Position numbers and translations under genes: made by a program. Below are positions 1 to 6,493 of a stretch of 26,769 nucleotides of DNA, piece by piece. The stretch spans positions 1 through 26,769 of the forward strand of contig NZ_JAHQUY010000046.1 in NCBI RefSeq assembly GCF_019052365.1, in the 5' to 3' direction. Origin of the DNA: Leyella stercorea (GTDB taxonomy: Bacteria; Bacteroidota; Bacteroidia; Bacteroidales; Bacteroidaceae). Below the pieces are notes generated by a model. The model ran no database searches and was not told the origin of the DNA. It saw only the letters and a program-made list of their open reading frames with translations. The number at the start of each line of letters is the position of its first letter. Position 1 is the first letter of the stretch.

Positions 1-4
1 TTAA

Positions 5-40
5 AGGATTTCTCTTTGCCGTACGACACAGAGAAATCCT
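5..40. other. Perfect 11-bp hairpin at window edge
   Basis: The arms at 5–15 and 30–40 (AGGATTTCTCT and AGAGAAATCCT) are perfectly complementary around a 14-nt loop. No long T-run follows directly on either strand, although an A/T-rich stretch occurs at 64–80. It may be the 3' end structure of a gene lying upstream of the window. I cannot tell which strand it serves. Confidence 0.45.
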
Positions 41-102
41 AATGACCGATTTGGGTTAAAGTGCATTTTTTTTAAAAAAAGTACTGCCATTGTCGTCGTT
101 CA

Positions 103-175
103 CGTCCGCCATCCAATCAGATTGCGTCCGCCGTCCGATCGGATTGCGTCCGCCGTCCGATCAGATTCCGTTCGG
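103..175. repeat. 22-bp tandem repeat array 1 (3 units plus partial)
   Basis: Three contiguous 22-bp units occupy 103–124, 125–146 and 147–168, and a broken fourth unit begins at 169. Units start CGTCCGCC and end with ATCRGATT plus G or C. They differ from one another at only a few positions (A/G at unit position 9, A/G at 13, G/A at 17, C/G at 22). The same unit recurs, in the same orientation, at 23748–23891. The array ends about 65 bp before the −7 box of the hemerythrin–LuxR gene. The period is not a multiple of three, so it is not a coding repeat. Confidence 0.9.
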
Positions 176-238
176 TGCACGATGACTTTTCTTAATCATA
201 AAGTCTGTAAATGTTCGGGTTTTCTCGAAAAGAGTTAG

Positions 239-246
239 TAACTTTG
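239..246 (+). promoter_or_regulatory. −7 promoter box of the hemerythrin–LuxR gene
   Basis: TAACTTTG is an exact match to the Bacteroidota TAnnTTTG −7 element. No TTTG −33 box is present at the usual distance. Transcription would start near 253. This excludes the upstream in-frame ATG at 211 and supports translation from 283. Confidence 0.6.
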
Positions 247-282
247 TACGACATATCCACATTCCAAAAAATAATCAGGAGT

Positions 283-1239
283 ATGAAAAATCAGAAAATG
301 TATGAGGCAAGCGACAAGATGATTTCGCTCATTCGCGACAACTACAACTTGTTGCAGAGTTTAGGTAGCTTCGGTATCAGTCTCGGCTTTGGCGACAAGA
401 CGGTTAAGCAGGTATGCGACGACCAGAATGTGGACACCAATACGTTTCTCGCCGTAGTCAACTTCACCATCAACGGCTATCGCGAAATGGACGACGTGTC
501 GCGCCTCTCCGTGCCTACACTGTTGCAGTATCTGAAGGCAAGCCACGACTATTTTATCGGTTTCCAGTTGCCGTTTATACGCAAGGAACTTGTAGACGCG
601 CTTGACGAAAACGACAACCTCGCTCGACTCATACTGAAACTTTACGACGAATATTCGCGTTCGGTGACGCAGCACATGAAGTACGAGGAGAAGACCGTCT
701 TCCCGTACGTAGAGTCGCTCATCGCCGGCAAGCCGATGGCAAACTACGCCATCGACATGTACTCGAAGCATCACGGACAGGAGAGTATGAAGCTGCGTGA
801 ACTGAAGAGCATCATCATCAAGTACTTCCCCGGCGACAGCCTTCGCAACAACCAGCTTTCAGCCACGCTCTACGATATATATAATAATGAGGAGTGGCTG
901 GCGCTGCATGCCGAAGTGGAGGACAAAATCTTCATCCCAGCCATCAAGTATCTTGAGGATAAATCGCGCCAGAGCGACGTATCTGCTAAGATTTCCAGCA
1001 TGATAGGCAAGAATCAGGAAGGCGCCGACGCACTGGGCGAACGTGAGAAAGACGTCATCGTGGCGCTCGTACAAGGCATGAGTAACAAGGAGATAGCCGA
1101 GCATTTGTGCATTTCGGTGAACACCGTAATCACCCACAGACGCAACATTGCGCGCAAATTGCAGATACATAGTCCGGCTGGTTTGACCATATACGCAATC
1201 GTAAACAACCTCATCGATATTAGTGCGGTGAAACTCTGA
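283..1239 (+). CDS. Hemerythrin-domain (YtfE/RIC-like) sensor fused to LuxR-type HTH
   Basis: This 318-aa protein looks like a one-component sensor-regulator. Residues 13–61 resemble the ScdA_N domain of iron–sulfur repair proteins, but the usual FCCGG cysteines are replaced (SLGFG, about 33–37). Residues 84–220 form a hemerythrin-like bundle with H88, H131-xxx-E135, H163 and H209-xxx-E213. The order and spacing are almost those of the YtfE di-iron ligands (H84, H129, E133, H160, H204, E208). Residues 250–311 are a LuxR/GerE helix-turn-helix (SNKEIAEHLCISVNTVITHR). Family knowledge makes oxygen, NO or iron status the likely signal. The ATG at 283 is chosen because a −7 box lies inside the longer frame that starts at 211. 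nrdDG, the anaerobic ribonucleotide reductase, follows on the same strand from its own promoter and is the obvious candidate target by position. The domain call is firm; ligand and target are inferred. Confidence 0.85.
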   Translation: MKNQKMYEASDKMISLIRDNYNLLQSLGSFGISLGFGDKTVKQVCDDQNVDTNTFLAVVNFTINGYREMDDVSRLSVPTLLQYLKASHDYFIGFQLPFIRKELVDALDENDNLARLILKLYDEYSRSVTQHMKYEEKTVFPYVESLIAGKPMANYAIDMYSKHHGQESMKLRELKSIIIKYFPGDSLRNNQLSATLYDIYNNEEWLALHAEVEDKIFIPAIKYLEDKSRQSDVSAKISSMIGKNQEGADALGEREKDVIVALVQGMSNKEIAEHLCISVNTVITHRRNIARKLQIHSPAGLTIYAIVNNLIDISAVKL

Positions 1240-1336
1240 AAGTTACATCAAATGCGTTACACTAATGGTGTATGTGAGGCTTAAAATTGTTAGAATTTTT
1301 CCGTTGAAGACATAGCGTGGTATCGTTTTTTTTATA

Positions 1337-1344
1337 TACCTTTG
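1337..1344 (+). promoter_or_regulatory. −7 promoter box of nrdDG
   Basis: TACCTTTG matches TAnnTTTG and is preceded by a T-rich tract, with no clear −33 box. The predicted start near 1351 gives a leader of about 115 nt, which contains the paired hairpins at 1395–1461. An imperfect dyad TACAC-N5-GTGTA lies upstream at 1258–1272. Confidence 0.6.
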
Positions 1345-1394
1345 CAGCCGTAATCAAAACTAAAAAGAGAAACTTTTCATAAGACAGAACACAC

Positions 1395-1461
1395 AAAAGT
1401 TTTCCAAAACGGAAAACTTTTTGATTTCTAAAATTGAAAAAGTTTTCTAAAACGGGAAACT
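1395..1461 (+). promoter_or_regulatory. Twin near-identical hairpins in the nrdD leader
   Basis: Hairpin 1 pairs 1395–1405 with 1411–1421 in an 11-bp perfect stem with loop AAAAC. Hairpin 2 pairs 1441–1448 with 1454–1461 in 8 bp, two of them G·U, with the same AAAAC loop. The 24-nt segments 1395–1418 and 1438–1461 are direct repeats with two differences, and both differences keep the RNA stem (C-G to U·G, U-A to U·G). Hairpin 2 ends 5 nt before the nrdD ATG, so it could mask the ribosome landing site. T's directly follow hairpin 1. The element is either a leader RNA control structure or a pair of DNA operators. Confidence 0.6.
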
Positions 1462-1466
1462 ATACA

Positions 1467-3569
1467 ATGAAAGATTTTGCAATCATCAAACGCGATGGAT
1501 CTAAAGACCGCTTCTCTTTAGACAAGATAATGAACGCCATAATCAAGGCGTTCGAGTCAGTGAACGAGGATGTTGACTTAGCCTCTGTTTCTAAGATTGT
1601 GAGCCACATCGACGTGTTCGACGGCGTAACAGTTGAGAACATACAGAACCAGGTGGAGCAGGCTCTCATGAGAGAAGGCTACTACAACGTGGCAAAGTCG
1701 TTCATTATCTATCGCCAGCTTCACTCGGAAGACCGTGAGACTCTCGAAAAGCTCAAGTTCCTTACCGACTATTGTCACGCTGCCAACGCTGCAACCGGCT
1801 CGAAGTACGACGCCAACGCCAACGTGGAGCACAAGAACATCGCTACGCTCATCGGCGAGCTGCCTAAGTCGAGCTTCATCCGCTTGAACCGCCGCCTGCT
1901 CACCGACCGCATCAAGAAGATGTACGGCAAGGAACTCGCTAACGAGTATCTCGACAAGCTCAACCACCACTTCATCTACAAGAACGACGAGACATCGCTC
2001 GCCAACTATTGCGCCTCTATCACGATGTACCCGTGGCTCATCGGTGGCACAACAAGCATCGGCGGCAACTCTACGGCTCCTACAAACCTGAAGTCGTTCT
2101 GCGGCGGATTCGTCAACATGGTGTTCATGGTTTCGAGTATGCTGAGTGGCGCTTGCGCTACACCGGAGTTCCTCATGTACCTCAACTACTTCATCGGTAA
2201 AGAGTACGGACTCGACTATTGGAAGCACGCCGACAAGGTGGTAGACCTCTCTGCAAAGCAGCGCACTATCGACAAGATGATTACTGACTGCTTCGAGCAA
2301 ATCGTTTACTCTATCAACCAGCCCACCGGCGCGCGCAACTATCAGGCTGTGTTCTGGAACGTGGCTTATTATGACAAACCATACTTCGAGAGCCTTTTCG
2401 GCGAGTTCATCTTCCCCGACGGTTCGAAGCCCGACTGGAACGGACTCTCATGGCTTCAGAAGCGCTTCATGAAGTGGTTCAACAAAGAGCGCACAAAGAC
2501 CGTGCTCACCTTCCCGGTAGAGACAATGGCGCTGCTCACAAAGGACGGCGACGTAATCGACAAGGAGTGGGGCGACTTCACAGCTGAGATGTACTCAGAG
2601 GGTCACTCGTTCTTCACATACATGAGCGACAATGCCGACTCGCTCAGCTCTTGCTGCCGTCTGCGCAACGAGATTCAGGACAACGGCTTCAGCTATACAC
2701 TCGGTGCGGGCGGTGTGTCTACCGGCTCTAAGAGTGTGCTCACCATCAACCTCAACCGTTGCATACAGTACGCCGTTAAGAACGGACTCGACTATGCCGA
2801 CTATCTCTCTGAGGTGATAGACCTCTGTCATAAGGTGCAGCTCGCTTACAACGAGAACCTCAAGGAGCTGCAGGCTCAGGGCATGCTGCCGCTCTTCGAC
2901 GCTGGATACATCAACATGGGTCGCCAGTATCTCACAATCGGTGTGAACGGACTCGTGGAGGCTGCCGAATTCTTGGGCTTGAAGATCAATGATAACCCCG
3001 ACTATCTGCACTTCGTACAGAAGGTGCTCGGTCTGGTTGAGAAATACAACAAGCAGTATCGCACTAAGGACGTGCTGTTCAACTGCGAGATGATTCCGGC
3101 TGAGAACGTGGGCGTAAAGCACGCAAAGTGGGACCGCGAGGACGGCTACTTCGTGCCGCGCGACTGCTACAACAGCTACTTCTACATCGTGGAGGACGAC
3201 TCGCTCAACGTTGTCGACAAGTTCAAGTTGCATGGCGCTCCGTATATCGAGCACCTCACCGGTGGCTCGGCGCTTCACATGAACCTCGACGAGCACCTCT
3301 CGAAGGCTCAGTATCGCCAACTCCTGCGCATCGCAGCTAAGGAGGGATGCAACTACTTCACGTTCAATATCCCGAACACTATCTGCAACAAGTGCGGACA
3401 TATCGACAAGCGATATCTCAAGAAGTGTCCGAATTGCGGCAGCGAGGATGTCGACTACATGACTCGTATCATCGGCTATCTGAAGCGTGTAAGCAACTTC
3501 TCTGCTGCTCGTCAGAAGGAGGCAAGCCGCCGCTTCTATGCCAATGGCACTAACGAAATCAAAGACTAA
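1467..3569 (+). CDS. nrdD: Anaerobic ribonucleoside-triphosphate reductase (class III)
   Basis: NrdD reduces ribonucleoside triphosphates to deoxyribonucleotides in the absence of oxygen, using a glycyl radical. This 700-aa form is close to the E. coli length. An N-terminal ATP-cone covers about residues 2–95 and is the allosteric nucleotide site. The central 10-stranded catalytic domain includes NQPTGARNYQ and the SCCRLRNE segment. The C-terminus carries a zinc site (C640, C643, C654, C657) and the RIIGY glycyl-radical motif, with G670 as the expected radical site. The ATG at 1467 is preferred to an in-frame TTG at 1434, because the added residues are encoded by the leader hairpin and do not resemble the family. 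nrdG follows 71 bp later. Regulation probably involves the leader hairpins, and perhaps the adjacent hemerythrin–LuxR protein. Confidence 0.97.
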   Translation: MKDFAIIKRDGSKDRFSLDKIMNAIIKAFESVNEDVDLASVSKIVSHIDVFDGVTVENIQNQVEQALMREGYYNVAKSFIIYRQLHSEDRETLEKLKFLTDYCHAANAATGSKYDANANVEHKNIATLIGELPKSSFIRLNRRLLTDRIKKMYGKELANEYLDKLNHHFIYKNDETSLANYCASITMYPWLIGGTTSIGGNSTAPTNLKSFCGGFVNMVFMVSSMLSGACATPEFLMYLNYFIGKEYGLDYWKHADKVVDLSAKQRTIDKMITDCFEQIVYSINQPTGARNYQAVFWNVAYYDKPYFESLFGEFIFPDGSKPDWNGLSWLQKRFMKWFNKERTKTVLTFPVETMALLTKDGDVIDKEWGDFTAEMYSEGHSFFTYMSDNADSLSSCCRLRNEIQDNGFSYTLGAGGVSTGSKSVLTINLNRCIQYAVKNGLDYADYLSEVIDLCHKVQLAYNENLKELQAQGMLPLFDAGYINMGRQYLTIGVNGLVEAAEFLGLKINDNPDYLHFVQKVLGLVEKYNKQYRTKDVLFNCEMIPAENVGVKHAKWDREDGYFVPRDCYNSYFYIVEDDSLNVVDKFKLHGAPYIEHLTGGSALHMNLDEHLSKAQYRQLLRIAAKEGCNYFTFNIPNTICNKCGHIDKRYLKKCPNCGSEDVDYMTRIIGYLKRVSNFSAARQKEASRRFYANGTNEIKD

Positions 3570-3570
3570 A

Positions 3571-3616
3571 GTTCTTCGGCGTGTCCGAGCTAAATCACGG
3601 CTCGGCACGTCTGAAC
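3571..3616 (+). other. Intercistronic hairpin between nrdD and nrdG
   Basis: The stem pairs 3580–3590 with 3599–3609 through a one-base bulge, around an 8-nt loop. GTTC at 3571–3574 can pair with GAAC at 3613–3616 to extend it. No T-run follows, so it is not a typical terminator. It more likely stabilises or processes the mRNA so that the reductase and its activase are made at different levels. That role is inferred. Confidence 0.5.
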
Positions 3617-3640
3617 AAAATATTTTAAACAACTAAAGCA

Positions 3641-4108
3641 ATGCTCAATTATCTTAATACAGGTATCGTATTTCAGGAGATTCCTGACGAGGTGACGCTG
3701 TCTATCAACATCACCGGTTGTCCGTGCCGTTGCCCGGGCTGCCACAGTCAGTATCTGTGGGAGAACATCGGCGAACCTTTGACTCCGATGGTGCTCGACC
3801 AGTTCGTTGCCAACTATCATGGCGAGATAACATGCATCTGCTTTATGGGTGGCGATGCCGACCCGAAGTACGTTAGCCAGCTCGCACAGTATCTTCATCG
3901 CGAGCATCCGCAGCTGAAGGTGGCATGGTATAGCGGTCGCCAGCAGTTCCCGAGAACTATACGCAAGCGCGACTTCGACTACATAAAGCTCGGTCCGTAC
4001 ATCGAACACTTGGGATGCCTTAAGGAGCGCACCACAAACCAGCGCCTTTACAAGCGCGCGGCAGGCGACGACTTCACCGACATCACCTCACGCTTCTGGA
4101 AGAAATAA
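3641..4108 (+). CDS. nrdG: Anaerobic ribonucleotide reductase activating protein (radical SAM)
   Basis: NrdG is the radical-SAM activase that installs the glycyl radical on NrdD, using a 4Fe-4S cluster and S-adenosylmethionine. The 155-aa length is typical. The cluster motif CxxxCxxC is formed by C27, C31 and C34, embedded in the cysteine-rich CPCRCPGC. A short SAM-binding FMGGD segment follows at about 68–72, then a YSGR segment near residue 105. The gene lies 71 bp downstream of nrdD on the same strand with no promoter match between them, and a terminator follows at 4168. This gives a two-gene nrdDG operon. Confidence 0.96.
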   Translation: MLNYLNTGIVFQEIPDEVTLSINITGCPCRCPGCHSQYLWENIGEPLTPMVLDQFVANYHGEITCICFMGGDADPKYVSQLAQYLHREHPQLKVAWYSGRQQFPRTIRKRDFDYIKLGPYIEHLGCLKERTTNQRLYKRAAGDDFTDITSRFWKK

Positions 4109-4167
4109 ACACGCGGTTGTTCTTCCGCAATTCACACGTATGTTATAATTCCGTATATTCTATCGTT

Positions 4168-4203
4168 GACCCCAGCACTCTCGTGGTGTTGGGGTTGATT
4201 TTT
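4168..4203 (+). terminator. Terminator of nrdDG
   Basis: The stem pairs 4168–4178 with 4186–4196 (GACCCCAGCAC with GTGTTGGGGTT, two G·U pairs) around a 7-nt loop. A T-rich tract follows. It lies 60 bp after the nrdG stop and upstream of the next promoter. Confidence 0.8.
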
Positions 4204-4301
4204 GTATTCTCTTTTGTTCTTAATTATTTTATTGCGGGCAATTCTTTTTGTTGTTGTCGAATCTTTTTGCGAACAACTTCAAGCAATTCGATTTTTTTTT
4301 G

Positions 4302-4309
4302 TAAGTTTG
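4302..4309 (+). promoter_or_regulatory. −7 promoter box of the secreted protein–thioesterase pair
   Basis: TAAGTTTG matches TAnnTTTG. It follows a run of ten T's and lies 36 bp before the ATG at 4346. No clear −33 box is visible. The match rules out the upstream start at 4202, which would also overlap the nrdDG terminator. Confidence 0.6.
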
Positions 4310-4345
4310 CATATCAAGTACGAACCATTTAAACTCTATTCCTCA

Positions 4346-5536
4346 ATGACTGGAAAACTTCTTCTCACTCTAATTGTGTTGCTCTCGGTATTCTCTTTAG
4401 ACACGAACGCCCAGAATACAGAAACAGCCAAGTATATGCATGTTTCAGATGTGTCGTTGTTGCGCGATGGCGACGAGGTGATAATTGTGAGCAGCGGTTG
4501 TGGAGTGGCAATGAGCAGGTATCAGAACGCAAAGAAGGAATACATTCTGCCTTGCGCCGTTTCTGTTTTCGAAGAAGACGGACTCGATATGGTTTCGTGC
4601 GAAACAGACAGTATGGCTGTATTTACGCTGAAGAAGGTTTCGGGCGGTTGGCGCTTGAAGGATGCAAAGAGCGGATGGCTTTGCGCAAAGAAAAATACAG
4701 ATGCCAATTTAGTATTTGTAAATAATGATTCAAGTGAACGCAGTCTTATTGATTTTAAATTTTCAAACGAGGGTGATGCGGATATTTCATTCGTATCTTT
4801 GACGAGAGAGAATCAATATATAGACTATAAATTTGATACAAAGCGCTTTAAACGCTTTAATATCTCTCATTTTTACGGCAAGGTGCAGGTATATCGTCGT
4901 TATGTCGCGCCGGTTGTTGTAGAAAATCTGACTTTGGGTGAAGCCGAAGGCAACGCCGACTTGGTTTCTTATTATCAAGATGCCTATGTCCACAGCATAA
5001 CAATCGACCGTACGTTCAGAGCAGACGGCGGTTATTACACACTCTGCCTGCCGTTCGCTCTTACAGAGGACGATATGCGCACGGCTTTCCCTGGCATGCA
5101 GTTCAAACAACTGAAGGATATCGAGGAGGTTGACGAGGATAAAGTTGTATATCACTTCCTCAGCGTGAAATCTACCGTCGCCGGCGAGCCTTATCTTGTG
5201 CGAATACTGCCAGGAGTGACGAACGATATTGTGAAGCCGGTGGTGAAGAACAAGTTCATACTTGCCACAAAGCCAAGTGTGATGAGCTCTTTGCTGTCAT
5301 CCGGCCATTTCAAGTTCATCGGAATTTACGATCCGACCCTGATACCCGCAGACGGTCGCTACCGCTTTGTGAGTGCCGATGGTACAGACCTCGTACCTCC
5401 AAACACAGAAGGCAATCTGAAAGGACTCCGTGCCTATTTCCTTCTGCCCGAACCCTACGCAACATGCGAATTTGATTCAAACGGAAAGCCCCGTGCTGTG
5501 GTGATAGCTGTAGATGGGGCAGAACTTTCTAAATAA
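4346..5536 (+). CDS. Secreted protein of unknown function, Prevotella type
   Basis: I do not recognise a characterised family. The 396-aa product starts with a signal peptide (MTGKLLLTLIVLLSVFSLDTNA, likely cut before Q23; no lipobox cysteine), so export is expected. The middle part, about 30–200, is β-rich and could be a RICIN- or fasciclin-like module, but no motif settles this. The C-terminal half has segments I associate with many Prevotella surface proteins: YYTLCLPFAL near 230, AGEPYL near 285, and LKGLRAYFLLPE near the end. The frame is open back to 4202, but the promoter and terminator at 4168–4309 make the ATG at 4346 the sensible start. The thioesterase gene follows after 14 bp, so the two are probably co-transcribed. 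Confidence 0.8.
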   Translation: MTGKLLLTLIVLLSVFSLDTNAQNTETAKYMHVSDVSLLRDGDEVIIVSSGCGVAMSRYQNAKKEYILPCAVSVFEEDGLDMVSCETDSMAVFTLKKVSGGWRLKDAKSGWLCAKKNTDANLVFVNNDSSERSLIDFKFSNEGDADISFVSLTRENQYIDYKFDTKRFKRFNISHFYGKVQVYRRYVAPVVVENLTLGEAEGNADLVSYYQDAYVHSITIDRTFRADGGYYTLCLPFALTEDDMRTAFPGMQFKQLKDIEEVDEDKVVYHFLSVKSTVAGEPYLVRILPGVTNDIVKPVVKNKFILATKPSVMSSLLSSGHFKFIGIYDPTLIPADGRYRFVSADGTDLVPPNTEGNLKGLRAYFLLPEPYATCEFDSNGKPRAVVIAVDGAELSK

Positions 5537-5550
5537 TAAACAATAAGCCT

Positions 5551-6327
5551 ATGAATTTATTAAGTAAGATAGGAAGCTACGACTTCCTTGTGGAACCGTT
5601 CCACTGCGATTTTTCCAATCATATATTCCTCGGCCATCTTGGCAATCATCTGCTGAATGCAGCCGACTTCCACAGTAACGAGCGTGGTTACGGCATGGAC
5701 TATCTCAATACGGTGCATAAGACATGGGTGCTTTCGCGCTTTGTCATGGAACTCGATGAGATGCCTGTTGCCTACGACCGCATTACGGTTGACACCTGGG
5801 TGGAGAATGTTATGAAGTTCTTCACGAGTCGCAACTACGCTATACGCGACAAGAACGGCAAACGCTACGGATACGGACGCAGCATCTGGGCGATGATCGA
5901 CACCGACACACGCCAACCGGTAGACATACTTGCTGAGCGCGACGGCATCATCACGCAGTATATTGAGACCGACGAGCCGTGTCCGATTGAGCCGTTTCAG
6001 CGTGTGAAACTCTCGAAGAACGGCGCTGAATGCCGCCGCATCGTAGAGACTCGCTACAGCGATGTAGACGTGAACGGACACATCAACAGCGTGAAGTACA
6101 TAGAGCATATCCTTAACCTTTGGGGGCTCGACTTCTATAAGACGAACCGCTTGAAGCGTTTCGACATAGCCTATGTTGCCGAGTCGCATTACGGCGACTT
6201 GCTGCATCTGTATGTAGAGGAAGTTGCGGCAGGCGAGTTCTGCGTTCAGGTGATGAAGCAGACGCCAGACGCTGGCGAAGAACTAAAGGAAGTGTGCCGC
6301 TGCAAGGTTAAGTTTGTAGCAAAATAA
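5551..6327 (+). CDS. Acyl-ACP thioesterase (FatA/FatB-like)
   Basis: This enzyme would hydrolyse acyl-ACP to free fatty acid plus ACP in the cytoplasm, releasing chains from fatty-acid synthesis. The 258-aa protein fits the bacterial acyl-ACP thioesterase family with two hot-dog repeats, about 1–145 and 150–258. The second repeat carries the signature DVDVNGHINSVKY, with D173, N175 and H177 matching the D-x-N-x-H catalytic segment of plant Fat enzymes. No signal peptide is present. It follows the secreted-protein gene by 14 bp and ends before a strong bidirectional terminator. The pairing with a secreted protein is unexplained and may only reflect shared transcription. Confidence 0.92.
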   Translation: MNLLSKIGSYDFLVEPFHCDFSNHIFLGHLGNHLLNAADFHSNERGYGMDYLNTVHKTWVLSRFVMELDEMPVAYDRITVDTWVENVMKFFTSRNYAIRDKNGKRYGYGRSIWAMIDTDTRQPVDILAERDGIITQYIETDEPCPIEPFQRVKLSKNGAECRRIVETRYSDVDVNGHINSVKYIEHILNLWGLDFYKTNRLKRFDIAYVAESHYGDLLHLYVEEVAAGEFCVQVMKQTPDAGEELKEVCRCKVKFVAK

Positions 6328-6357
6328 GAGAAAAGAAAAGGTATATGGTTGTAAAAG

Positions 6358-6401
6358 AAAAATCCCAGTGCGATGGTTGAACCAAAGCACTGGGATTTTT
6401 T
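6358..6401. terminator. Bidirectional terminator between thioesterase and ompA-like genes
   Basis: A 14-bp perfect stem pairs 6358–6371 with 6387–6400 around a 15-nt loop. T-runs are present on both strands (TTTTTT at 6396–6401; A-rich 6349–6362 on the other side). It lies between convergent genes and can end transcription from both. Confidence 0.93.
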
Positions 6402-6410
6402 GTATCTTAA

Positions 6411-6493
6411 GAATCATTTCTTGTCAGAACTGACAATTAGTTCTTTGAGGAATCAGTTCTTTTCAGAACTGAAGATTAGTCCTTTGTAGAATC
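6411..6493 (-). repeat. Tandem duplication of the 3' end of the OmpA-like gene
   Basis: Read on the minus strand, a 39-bp unit at 6493–6455 covers the last five codons (D-S-T-K-D), the stop codon and 21 bp of 3' UTR. It is repeated at 6454–6416 with 32 of 39 bases identical, then GATTC appears a third time at 6415–6411. The second copy would read D-S-S-K-N-stop. Each copy contains a dyad centred on CAGTTCTG. Confidence 0.85.

Noticed and set aside
211..282. Longer start for the hemerythrin–LuxR gene
   Set aside because: An exact −7 promoter box lies inside these codons at 239–246, and the extra residues do not resemble the family.
1258..1272. NrdR box upstream of nrdD
   Set aside because: The dyad is TACAC-N5-GTGTA. 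NrdR boxes are 16 bp with an A/T-rich centre and a different half-site spacing, and no second copy is seen nearby.
1395..1421. Rho-independent terminator ahead of nrdD
   Set aside because: The stem is almost all A-T with a short T-run. An attenuator role remains possible, but it does not look like a constitutive terminator.
4202..4345. N-terminal membrane extension of the secreted protein
   Set aside because: It begins at the nrdDG terminator and spans a promoter box. The real signal peptide starts at 4346.
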